Assembly (NCBI GenBank): GCA_964036295.1
Contig: OZ038465.1
Span: 19,121,831-19,185,830 of the forward strand
Source: Plumapathes pennacea
Taxonomy: Eukaryota > Cnidaria > Anthozoa > Antipatharia > Myriopathidae
Direction: 5' to 3'
Length of the DNA stretch: 64,000 bases
Both the position numbers and the translations under genes were made by a program. Positions within the stretch are counted from its first letter, which is position 1, and the number at the start of each line of letters is the position of its first letter. The notes under the pieces are model-generated. The model was not told the DNA's origin. It worked only from the letters and a program-made list of their open reading frames with translations, and searched no databases. Shown here one piece after another: positions 35,976-48,600 of this stretch.

Positions 35976-36583
35976 TTACTCAAACAATACTTTATCTGTT
36001 TGCAATGAGTTTGGTATGCAGCTGATCAGTGTTTGGCTGGCCAATCTCCCCACCCATACCCTGAGGGTGTACTCACCTCCCCCTTTTTTGCTGTATAGGG
36101 ACATATGATTAAGCTCAAAATGCACTCTCCTAGCCTTTTGCAAAACTATAAAAGTTAAGGGATGTATTCAGGGCCTGTTTTAAACGTTGAACTTCAGTGC
36201 GCGAGTAACATATATTGTAATTCAACTAATTTGCAGTTCATTCGACGCGTGTAAAATCCAACGTCCGAAACAGGCCTGAGAACTGGGAAAGTTTTAAAAT
36301 TACTTTTCATCCGAGAAAATGTATGATATATTTTTGATGAGAACTGAAGGTAGATGTAATATTTGCATGCAAGTTATTAATTGATTAAAAAAAAAAAAGA
36401 TAAAAAAAGATAAAATGGAAGTCAAGTATGTAAGCAAATAAATAAAAGGATTAAAAAGAGAAATTTTGTAACTTATTAGTATTTTTCGGCCTCGCAAAGC
36501 AACTTTTCGCGCGCAGGAACAGTAGTCTGGGGCGAGGAAGCGAAACTAATGTGGCGCGCACAGACGCCTGGGAAAGGTTGTGG

Positions 36584-36590
36584 TATAAAT
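36584..36590 (+). promoter_or_regulatory. Possible TATA box of MARF1
   Basis: TATAAAT 46 bases before the MARF1 ATG, downstream of a GC-rich patch (GTGGCGCGCACAGACGCC). It would place the start site about 20 bases upstream of the ATG. Positional inference only; the ATG frame is open back to 36549. Confidence 0.35.
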
Positions 36591-36635
36591 CTCCCAGCGT
36601 GCAGCGGGGTCTTCGCAGGAAGCATTGAAGGAAAC

Positions 36636-39600
36636 ATGGAGGCAGCTTCCTGTCCAGTATGGCTCGGTGGTTTATCTGTAGAGGTGGACGAAAAAATATT
36701 ATTAGACTTATTTAAGACATTCGGTCCTATCAAAAATGTAGTAATACTGAGAGGTAACAGTGGTAAGTCGCAGCCATGTGGTTTTGTGAATTTCATGTCC
36801 CGAGAAGTGGCTGAAGTTGCGGCACAAGCTGTGAACGGATGCGACATTTTAGGATGTGTTGTTAAAGCCCGTGGTCCCAGCGAACTGCTTGCGTCAGGGC
36901 AGAGCTATGCACCTGGTCTGACCGAAAGAATACCTTGCACGGACTGTGCGTTCTACATGGACGGCCTGCAGTGTTCACTCAACGGTGGAGAGGTATTTTA
37001 TACGTGACTTCGGTATTGTTTCTGCAAGGTTTCTCTTGTTCCTGGTTTTAGTGTACCCGGCTCCAGGTTGATTTAACGCGAAGTTTGTTTGCAGGTAACC
37101 GTTATTTCTGTGTTCGATTCTAATGCTACATATAAATGTTGACCTAAACATATTATATGCAAATGTAGGGAATTCCTCACTTTCAGTGAAACATTTATTA
37201 GGACTTTACAGTATACTGCAAATACCTGTGAAAACAATACAATACATCTGTGAATGGAAGGGCTTGTAAACAGAGGTGTTTTACTGAGCATTATTCTTTT
37301 ATAACAACTTTACTGTATCAAATGACAGTGTATCTTTTTGCAGTGTCCATACCGCCATAATGCAAGGGCAAGGCAATCAAACGAGGTCTGCGAAAAATGG
37401 GCGAGTTGGCAATGTGAAGACATTGAGTGTCCCAGAAGACATCCTAAGGTCGTACGACAAAACACAGGTTTGTCTCTTACTCTGTTGTTTGTTTGTTTGT
37501 TTGTTTGTAATCTCTGCTGTAGTATTGGTATGAGTTCAGATTCCTAGATTATTTTATTGTGCACCAAGCTCTGGACGTCTGATCGTGTGACTGAACACCA
37601 TTGTGTAGTTAATCTTGGCAGTAGCATAGTACATGTATACCCCAGACTCCGCCCTGAGGTCCAAACCCTTACCCTTTCATATAGCATTCTTTGAAAGAAA
37701 AGGTATCCCTTTCACATACCTTTCATATACCTTTGAATGGGCTTATTTCAATTTTTTGGAGTAAAATCATTTTTAACGATCCTACTGCTGAAATATTTCT
37801 GCATAAGGAAAGGACTATTTACCCCCATCCTGGAAAAAGTACAGCCCCTTTCATATACCTCTAGCCTAATAAAAGGCACCCCTATTTGCCTGTTCAGTCT
37901 GTAAAAGGCACCACATTCCGGCAAAGCCTCCCTGTATTGTCCACTATAGCAAGTACCCCCACATAGGTTGACTCTCATTTCACTTACAATAACCCCAACT
38001 AGCAATAATTTTGATATAAAAAACTATAGTTTTTGAGGTTCAATGAAAAAAAAACTGAAAAGGAGGGGAGAGACACTGCACACTGAAAATGAATTTTAAA
38101 CTACAGTAGTAAATATGCATCATGACTGTGTTTGTTCTTCACAGCTGTACCGCGGTGTCCTTCTCACAATGCTTTCAAGTGTACTGGTGAGTGTGGCTTT
38201 GAGGACTGCAACACACACTTCATGGAGGTGGAAGCATTCCAGGATCACATCAGTAGAGGACATGCAAAGCAGTGCGTACCATCAGCTTCATGTGCAGAGG
38301 TATGCTTTAAATCGTAATAATGAATGACATTTTAATACACTGTAGATTGAGTGAACATAGTACATCAGAGAAGCTGGCAAACGGGGACTGGGGTAATTAA
38401 CCGTTTTACTCCTGAGAGTGATCAATTTCAATTTTCTCCTTCAGTTTCTCACCAGAGATATGTGATACAGTGTGGATAATTTGCTGCTTCATAGTTCAAT
38501 CAGACAAGAGCTGATTTGCCTATCAATTCTCACTATATATCACTCATTTATTTTTCTTCTTGAATGATTAGGAGAATTTGTATTTTGAGCTCAGGAGTGA
38601 AAGGTTTAAGAGTTACTTTATGATTTGTAATTTTTAGCAGGAAAACTGGGTTTTCTATGAGAGGAGGAAAGAAAAAGAGCCCCTGGGAACCATAATATAC
38701 AGTAATAATTCTACATTTTCTCCCAGTCATATTTATAGGCTCTTTTCTTCCTTTCTTGTTTCTTCCCCTCTCTCCTGTGCTGTAATCTGCCCCTGGGTCT
38801 CCAAGAATGATCATGGAATAATGTCCATTTAGGTTACTTCTTGAATGAGCCAAGTGTGTGTATTTTTTGTCTGGTCCAGTGTAAAGCTGTTTTCTTCACC
38901 CGTGAGGAACAACTGAGACACCCTTGTCTGAATAAATTCAGTTCTTCGGAAACAGCCGGCTTAGCAGCGGACACCTTTCAGCCGGTACAAACCCACCAGG
39001 CCTATGTGCCGCAGACAGACACCAGCACTGCCGATCCCTCACCAGTGTTTCACACTCCAAGTAGAGCCACCTCAGGGATTGTTCACAATTTGTCTGAGAT
39101 GCCCACTAGTGTGTTACGAAAGATGGGTACTTTTCACTCAAGTTTGAGCAAGGCTCAAAAAGCACAAGCAGAACAGTGTCACTGCAAGGCAGACGGGCAC
39201 CGGCTTACAGAGAGAGCCATGGGCCCTGTGAAGGAACCTCTGATAGCGTGTGCTTTGTGTGGGGATGTTTATGAGAATTCTGGTGATTCACTGAGTTCTT
39301 TTGATGTGCCAGTCAATGCCAGGGGTCACAAGTGCCCTCATTCTCCTTCTGTCCATGTGGGAGCTGCTGAAAGCACGGGTAAGTAAACAGACACTGAAGA
39401 TGACTTCAACTTGAGTAGTCGAAACATCAGTCACCAACAACAGTTTTCCTGAAGACTACCCTCACTTGGACGATCACAACCAACCTACTCACTAAATGCT
39501 TGAAGTGTTGTGTTGGATAGTGGATAATCTCTTCATATTCCTGTATTCTAATTATGATGTTTTTTCTGATCTTGAGTGACTAAAGGCCATGTCACACCAA

Positions 39601-42600
39601 GCAATTTTTCTTGCATCTTGCAATGCAACGCCATTGTGAGACAAGTTGCAGAAGAAATTGTGCATGCGACACCCCTCTTTGCAACTTGCAATGCAACAAA
39701 AAATTGTGAGACAAGTTGCAGAAAAAGTTGAACAGTCTTCTACTTTTCATAGCGTTGCATGGTCTTGTTGCACTGTGTGACATGTACTTTGCAACTTGTC
39801 TCACAATGCTGTCGTTTGCAAATTGCCTCGTGTGACATGGCCTTAATGTTTTTCTACAGAGGCAGGATGCCACAAGAACTTATCTGCTGAGCTGGAACCC
39901 ATTGGAGTGTTTTGGGATATTGAAAACTGTCCAGTCCCAAGAGGAAAGTCTGCCATGGCAATTGTACAAAAGATCCGGGAAACATTTTTTAATGGCAAGA
40001 GAGAGGTGGAGTTCATGTGTGTCTGTGATATCAGTAAGGAGAAGAAGGAAATTATAGAAGAGCTTAACAATGCCCAGGTGAGGAGGTGCAGTCATCTCTA
40101 ATTACAGCACACTTAAACTGCACAGCACTTTCTCTTGGATTTACAGTAGTCATTAAGGCTTGTCACTGTGTTGAACTTTAGTGTCATACAGTACAGTACA
40201 GTACATAGAGATTACTTCATGGAAAGTGCACGTATACGGTTTTTATTCACGAGTTGTGAAGCATCACAAAATGAATGAGCGAGGCTTTGCGAGTGAGTGA
40301 GTTTTATGATACGAAACAACAAGTGAATAAAAACTGTACAAAGCACTTTCCATGATGTTTTCTGTTTATTATATAATTACATACTGAGACATTTATCATT
40401 CTGGCATAACTTTTTTTATTCAAACAATTCCAAAATAGTAAAATGGAAAAATAGTCCACAATGGAACTGTCATGATGTTACAAACAGTATTAGCAAAGTA
40501 GAAATGAAATACTTAACATCATAAAGATTACTCCAAATCTGAATCTAGAGCTCTAAGCCACTTCGGCGGGACTGGGAAACCCTTTAACAGTAGTGAAAAA
40601 TCGTCGTTCGCAGCTTGTGATTGGACGAACAAGTTTTTTCACGTGTGAAAAGCGTCGTTCGTGGCCTCTCATTGGCTAGAACTCATATGCGTACGAAATT
40701 TTATGATATGCTTTTTCGTGAGTATGTCTCAGTATGTATATAATAAAGTACAGTACAGTACAGTACAGTTCTATTGAGTTTTCAAAGAAGTTGAGAACTG
40801 TATAATGCTGTAGTTGAAGATGAGAGATTACTAACAAGCATCCACCTTCAAGGTTGTTTTGGAGTTTATCAAATTTCAAAAAGTGGAAAATAAGATAAAT
40901 AAGATATAAACCCTTCAGGGTGAGTTCCTCTTATATTTCAATCTTTGGGCAGCTGTACTGTAGGTTGTTGTTTTACAAATTTCTGTTGAGCACATTGTGT
41001 ACCATCATGTAGGTATCATTCAACACAATCTCAATACTCAAATGTAGCTGTTTTTAGTATGGTAACTAGCTTGTTCTGGGCTCTCAGACACAATGCACTG
41101 AGAAAAGGCACAAAGGACTGGGGCAAGGAAGGTCTGAGAAAAGGCACAAAGGACTGGGGCGAGGAAGTTGTGGTTAAAGGATTCCTCTTACCCACATTCC
41201 TTTGCATGCCGAAATCCTCAATCTGCCATTTTTAGGGCCCCCAAAAGTCGGAAGATGAATGGCAATGCACTTCCATCCGACTCGTTTGAGGAGAAGTTTA
41301 GTTTCTTTTGACCTAAATGTGCTAGTTGCCTATTTTTCTTTTGACTTATTACGTTTTTCTTGTTAGAAACCAAATTCAGCCAGATTTTTTTTTTACACAT
41401 TTCTAGATGTAAACAAAGACATTGAGTTGGCTGAGAGGGCCCCTTTAACCCTTTCACTTTTGAGAGTGATCAACTTCAATTTCTCCTTCAGTTTTTCAAG
41501 GGAGATTATCATACAGTATAGATAATTTGTTACTTTATAGTTTGCTCAGATGAAAGCTGATTGGCTTATCAATTCTCACTACATCGCTCATACATTTTCC
41601 TCTTGAGTGGTTAAGAGAATTTGTATTATGAGCTCAGGAGTGAAGGGTTGAGGTGTCACCTCGTTCCCTTTTTCTTGCGCCAGTATCAGAGCATGAAATG
41701 TATGTGACTGGATCACTGCTGTCCTCTTTAACAGGTGACTGTGGTTCATATCAATGCAACATCAAAGAATGCTGCTGATGACAAGCTGCGCCAGAGCCTG
41801 CGTCGATTTGCACAGTCTTATCCTCCTCCAGCCACCGTGATTCTAGTCTCTGGTGACATCAACTTTGCTGCAGAGCTGTCAGATTTGCGTCACCGGCACA
41901 ACTTAGGGGTTATCTGCCTCCACAATGCACAGGCCCAAGCTGCGCTTCTAGCTTGTGCTCACGAAGCCAGAAGATTTGACCATTTCACTGCTGAGCTGCC
42001 AGAACGGAATCTTTCAAAGGTTTGGGTCTCTGTTTGTAACTTCACAGAATATACAGTAGGAAACAACATAATCCAGATCAATGAGATTTCAGCAACTTTA
42101 ATTTGCTCCTTTGGTTTCTTACCAAAAATTTACCAAAAATATACCATACAGTATGAAGAACTCGGCTTTTGATACCTTGCTCACGTGAAAGCTGATGAAA
42201 CTATCAATTCTCACTGCATCACTCATACATTTTCTTCTAAAGAGGTTGGGAGAATCTGCATTTTGAGCTTGTGGGGTTGACTGTTTCTTCCTTCTGTTAG
42301 TTGCCAGAGGAGTGTGGAATGTCTTCAGAACTTATTGTGCGCAATCTTCCCCTCGGAAAAGATGTCCCACAGATCAAGTTTCGCCTGAAAAAGTTGTCTG
42401 ACAACTGTGGTGGCAAGGTTGTGAGTGTGACCGGTCGGGTGGCCATCGTGAGGTTCCCTAATGCGTTTTGTGCAGCAAGGTATGTACATATAAGCAGTGT
42501 GGTGAGAAAAACGCTGACTCAACCAAAGGTCGTTTGGGGTACTGGAACGCCGTAAGAGTACAGTGGCTGACCTTTCGAGCGTTAGCCCTTTGTCAGAGCG

Positions 42601-45600
42601 AATGATCAAGGGCTGACGCTCGAAACGTTAGCCATTTTACTCTTACGGCGTTCCGTTACCCCAATCGACCTTTGGTATGTAGATATAAAATCTGATTCAT
42701 CCTTTGCTCTATGTAAGTACAGTTATCAATAAAAATTTTCATTACTACAGTCAAAGCTCTCCTTGCGACCACTCTCGTAAGCAACCAGCTCTAGTTACGA
42801 CCACCATTGTGAAGCCCTGTTTGAATTGTCACTCAAACTCTGTAATTAAAAATTTATCTAGTTCTCTTAGGAGCTGGTATCACGCCCAACATCTTGTACT
42901 GTCTGGTTCTAGTCCTGATGACCTCCAACTTTTATTTCAGGGCGTTGAAACGGATGGACAAGGAAGATGTTTTTGGCTCAACCATTCAGGTGTCATATTC
43001 CATGTCATCATCATCGACAAATTCTGTAGAAAGTCCCTCGAGAAAAAAGAGAGCCCAGACAGTGGATAGACAAGACGACAAAGCATCCTGTAGTCCCCTC
43101 AGACCCATTAGGATTCTGGGAAGCTTTCCCCGGGACACTCCCAAAGGAAACATTGCCGAGGGAACATCTGATGCGGTGAACCTCCAACGGACTTATAAAC
43201 AAACGGACGGAGGTCAAACGGAGAGGAGCAACAAGGACCGAGAACGCTCCACTCAGATACCCAGAAGAGATCTTGAAAGTCCAGACTCTTTAGACAGCCA
43301 AGAGGAGCCAGAGAGAAAACCTGGTCAAGCTCCTCCGGCAGCACAGATGCCACATTTCGTTGGTCAACCTTCTGCGTTCCCCAACAGTTCTTACGCAGGC
43401 ATTTGGCCGAATCCTTTTTATCAAAATATCATGAACATGTCGGCACAGTCCGCTGGATTTCCTGGCATCACTCCACTCGCCCCACCCCTGTTGGGTAACC
43501 CGCTGACAGCGCCATGGATCGCGAGTCTCCAGAGCTTTGCTGTGATAGATCAGCAGCGGGGAGGCATTGACCTACTGGTCACAAACTTAGATCAAACTGT
43601 CAGTGAAAAAGAGTTGAAAAAGAAGTTGGCGTCTGTGTTTAGGGAACACTGCAAGGTACAGTAAATGCACAATATGTATGATGGAGAATTCAGTTTGACT
43701 GTCAAAAGTATGGTGCGATTGTTTTGATTTTTTGTTTGCTACACGTTGGAGTTTATCAGGATTCTTGGCCAAGCTGGAACAAAAGCAAACCCGATTGTGA
43801 TCTGCCCACACAAGCTAGCAAGTGGCGTTTTCTCGCACTCCTGACTGGTCTATTCAAAGTGAACAAAATACTTTCGCTTCTGATTGGTTAGCCTACACTG
43901 ACTCGTGAACAAAATACTTTCGCTTCTGATTGGTTAGCATACACTGACTCGTGCCCAGTCATCTCTCTTATTCACGCGAGACGACTAGGGGCGAGTCAGG
44001 TGCATACAGGCGTTCCAGCGACGTGAAACGAAACAAGCGACAAGGAAATGAGGGGAGGAAGAGAAAGAACGCTAGAACGCCTGCATGCAGGCCACCGATT
44101 CATTGTGATTGACCTCGTAATTAGTTTGGGTTTGGTTTTTGACAGTCATCCGAGCACTACTCCAAGTAGCAGTGCAGTGGTGCAGTAAATGAATGTGTAT
44201 AATCACTTCACTGCCGTCATCCTTTCATGGTTTCTTTGTTTTGTAGGTTTATTCCGTAGTCTTCCAATCGGGAGAAGGCATTCCACTCCGAGCTTTTGTA
44301 AAAGTGCCCAGGCTCTCTGATGCGCAGTTGGCGATCACTAAAGTCCACCAACAGACAATCTTCGGCACGTGTGTCAATGTTACCTTGGCGACAGAGAAGG
44401 ACAAAGAATTCGGCTTCCTGCGGAACAAGGTGACGTCCATTTTGAGAGATGCTCCTCTGCACTGGCTGCAACTCAACAAATTTCTTAGCAACTTCTATGA
44501 ACAATACAACCAAGCATTTGATATGAACTCCCTGGGGCTTCTGCATGACCTCGTCGTCATCTGTGGCAAGCCTGGGAACCAAACCATCAGCCTGATGTCC
44601 AAGTCGTTGGGCGGTATCAGAGTGCTGGTGGACAGGGAGCTGTTTGCCAAGGACGTTCACACTCTGCTCAAGTACAACAAAGGTGTGTTGCCGCTGGTCA
44701 GTTTTGCTGCTCTTTACTGGCTCAAGTTTGACAAGGCGATTGCTGTGAGTAACAAAGGAACTTCTCTGGCTGAAGTGTTGGCTGCCGTGCCTAATGTGAA
44801 GATCTCAGAATCCCTGGTGGTGACGTGGATTAAACAAACCACCACACGCGGTAGGGATTTAGTGTTGCTTTACAACTGCCCTATCCACACAGACCGGCGT
44901 CGCGTTTCACGCAAAATTCTGCGTAAATATTTCATTTTTAGAAGTGCTTATGCATTTTATTCGGTCATCTGCGTCCAAAAACGAGTTAAGAAACGTCTCA
45001 CTTACTCGCCCGTTCGTTTAAGATACCGATGTTTAGTCAGCTTCAAAATTTAATAATTAAAGTAGTTTTCAAAATCAGGAATTCCTATGCCCCCCTTCCC
45101 TCCTCCCCCGTATGTCTCTTTCCGCCCACCTGTCCCCACCCCCCTGTCAATTTCACGCTTTCGGCGCACAAGATTAGAGGCGAGGCAATTTTGAGTCTGT
45201 GCTGTTTTGCATCATTGTTCCTGTAGACTATCCAGTGTGTTTACTTGATTCATTTCTTGCTTCTCCACTTCAGGAGGGAGTGCTGTTAAGTTGTTGGAGC
45301 TGCAGAGAGAGTTAACGGACTTACTCACTCCCCGCGCAGACTTCAGACTTCCCCTAAACGTCGTGGTCTCTGAATACCAGAAGTGCTTCAACAAGAAGCT
45401 GCCGTTCGACCCTGCAGCGTATGGGTTCTCATCTCTGCTTGACTTACTTGAAGCAATACCGAACACAGTAGAGGTATCACTAATTTAACAGCATGCTTAA
45501 CCACAACACCGAGAAATTTCCACATTGCTTAGGATATTATTCAAATTAAAGCCTTCCGAGTTCTGTCGTTGGCGCAAGATATAGATTATGTATGAATATG

Positions 45601-48600
45601 AGTTCCTGACACACCACAGTGTCAATGCAGGGTAACCCCACTCAATTAGATGGCCGAATCAAGACTTGGGTCTGACATCAACCACATACACAGACTACTA
45701 CATAAATATTGAAGAATTAGGGTTTGTAGAACAGCATCGAGAAGCCACTTCTTACGCACCCCCTCACCCCCAGGTGGTAGAAGATGGATGTGAAAACTAC
45801 CTGACTTTGACCTTGAAGACCAGAATGGCGGTGTTCGACAACAACCTGAAGGTGTTGCTGGAGAATCAACCTGATCACGTGATCACGCTTGGTAACCTGG
45901 TCTCTGTGTATCAGAAAACCTTTGGCCACAGGTGCAAAGTGTCCAACTTTGGCTTCTCCAGACTAACTGATCTGATAGAGGCCCTGCCTCACATTGCCAA
46001 GGTATACTTCAGTTGATATCCGGCTAGGTCCAAACACTGCATACACGCACCTATATATCTCCTGCGATTTACTGACACTCTTCGAGCTCTTGGTAACATT
46101 TGGTGGGTTATTGCAAACAACTTACCAAATCCTTCAAATTGAATGGTATGCACGGCTATTGTTGATAAGTAAAAATAATGTGATTTCTTTTCTCAGATTC
46201 ATGGTTCTGGTGATCAGAGGATCGTGAGCCTGGTAGGAAAAGGTAGGAGGGTCGACACTTACTGTATTGTTTACTGGTACATGCTGAATATTCTCTCTTC
46301 TCATGTCAAGTCGTTACTCCATTGCCCGCTCTGTCGGGAGACTCAAGCTGCTTTTGTCTTCTGGACTACAGCCGTTTGAGAATTGTCTCGGAGGTCACCG
46401 TGGGAATTGAACGAACCGCAGCGCATGTAGCTTCATTAGAGAGTTTTCTCAGCCCGCAAATCTCAAACCTCAAGTCACACGTCACGTCTGCCGCATTTCT
46501 GTTATGTTTTCAACACCAGGAAGCATTCCTTATTAAGAATTTGAATTATTAAGAATTTGCTAGCAAACGGGACGTGTAAGTTGGATCATGTGACATTTTG
46601 CGGTTTGCAGGCTGCACTATACGGCAATCTTAACCTGCCTGATATCTGTGATGTAATCTTTCCTCAGACAAACCATTCAAACCAGAGAAGCAAGTTCTGA
46701 TGCAGAATTTGTCCCGAGAGCTCAAGGAGCTGCTCAGCTTGTGCGAGGATCAGCAGCTGCCGGTTGGCATGGTGATGGCGAGATACCGACAGCACTTCGG
46801 CTGCCACATGAAGCTTGGCGAGTTCAAGTCGCGCAGCGTTGAGGATGTGCTTCAAAGCTTACCAGGTCTACAGGTGAGACAAGATGATGGGGAACTCGAA
46901 ATTGCGCGCGCACTTGTTTAAGCTTGACGGGCCACAACTTTTATGATCAAACAACTTTGACAGATTCACGAGAAAAATTGGTTTTTAAACTTAATTTAGA
47001 TAGCCCTATTACCACATCTATTCTGCTCCAACGATTTTTGCTGAAACTTGGTTAAGATGTGTATTAAGTCAATATAAGCTGATTCCAGAAATTTAACAAC
47101 AATATACCAGCAAAATTTTTCACTGGGTGCGATTTTTGTTTAAAACGTGCTGTCCACTTAAGCTATAATATCACTGAAACTATTTTCCTAAGTTAAATCG
47201 AATTCTATCATATTATTGCTGAATGAAAGCTGCAACGTTTCTCAAAGTTTTATAGGAATCGCATTAAGGCCAAAAAAGTTATGATCCAAAGTTTGTCGTA
47301 GACAAGTGGGCCCGAAGAAGCACAGGAGTTCCTTAAACTCAAGCACTGTAAGAGTGCATCGACCTCGATGTCTCTAAATTCGAAATTGAATGTTTAAGAC
47401 CGTAAAGCTAGATTGCTGTCAATCAAGTGAACGCACACATTGGACTCGTTTTGTTGTAGGATTGCAGGAACCGAAAAATGACTGGTCTCCAAATTTGCGA
47501 GGGCCGACTGCGCGAGCTTCTAGAGGATTCGGGGTCATGTATGCTCCCTCGTAAAAAGTGCTAGGAACTAAATTTAAAAAGTCTGACCGGTTTTCCTGAA
47601 CTAGTCTGGGTCCACTCCCTACTCCACCGCATTTTCCTGACGATTATTGATGACGCCTCTAAGGGTGCTCACAAGTACTGCTAGTTTACTAATATATTCA
47701 CCTTTCTTCCGCTCTGTCCCCCCCCCCCCCCCCCCCACTATGTCCTCTTCTATTGGTTTTCTTTTTCATTTTTTTCTTTCTTCTCTCTTTCCTCTTTCTA
47801 TTTTTTCTTTTTCCTCTTTTTTTCTTTTCTTTCCTTTTCTCTTTCTTTTCTGCTTTCTGCTTTCTGTTTTTCTTTTTCTTCTTTCTCTTTCTTCTCTCTT
47901 TCTTCTTATTTTTCACTCTGTCCTCTTTTATCTTGCAGGTTGTCGAGATCGATGACGAGACGTATCTCACTCTCCCCTCCAAAGTAACGGTGCAGACGCT
48001 GGCTTCAAACGTGCTCGACTTGATCAACAAACAAGAGGGAAAGTTTGTGCTGACAAGCCGACTGCCCTCAATGTACCACAAGTCTTATGGACACAAGTGT
48101 TCCCTGAGCCAAGCGAAGCTCAATAAGTTGACGCGATGCATGGGAAACGGCGCAAGGGTAACTACAGTGTTTGAGACTTTATGTAGTCAGCTGTAGCTTG
48201 CTCGCAGTCATCAGGTAAAGAGACACTCTCACCGTAGATGCTTTTCGCGCCCATGTTTATATTTACATCCGGAGCTCGACTTTTCTGAGGCGCCCACGTT
48301 ATGGCTGACCGATTTGACTGTCGCTTCTTGCCGTATTCGATACACTTTCTGAGTTTGTGCTGATTTATTTCGCGATAAAACGTAGAAAAACATGAGAATC
48401 CGCCATTTTTGAATGGTACGAAAATGGCCGCCGTCAGTCACTGGGCGCGCAAAGCATCTACGGTGAGAGGGCCTCTTCACTGTCTACTTGCAGTGGGTAA
48501 GTGACAGAGGTGTTCTTTTCTTTTGCTCCACAGATAAAAGGAACAGGAAGCGATCAGGTTATTTGTTTACCGACTGATGCTGCCAAAGGTTAGTGTCTGC

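Noticed and set aside
36549-36635. Upstream extension of MARF1 (MWRAQTPGKGC...)
   Set aside because: In frame, but it covers the likely TATA box and the residues look non-conserved; the ATG at 36636 is preferred.
47753-48196. 147-residue frame rich in F, L and S
   Set aside because: The first 60 residues are a translation of the polypyrimidine tract; only the part from 47939 is the real MARF1 exon.
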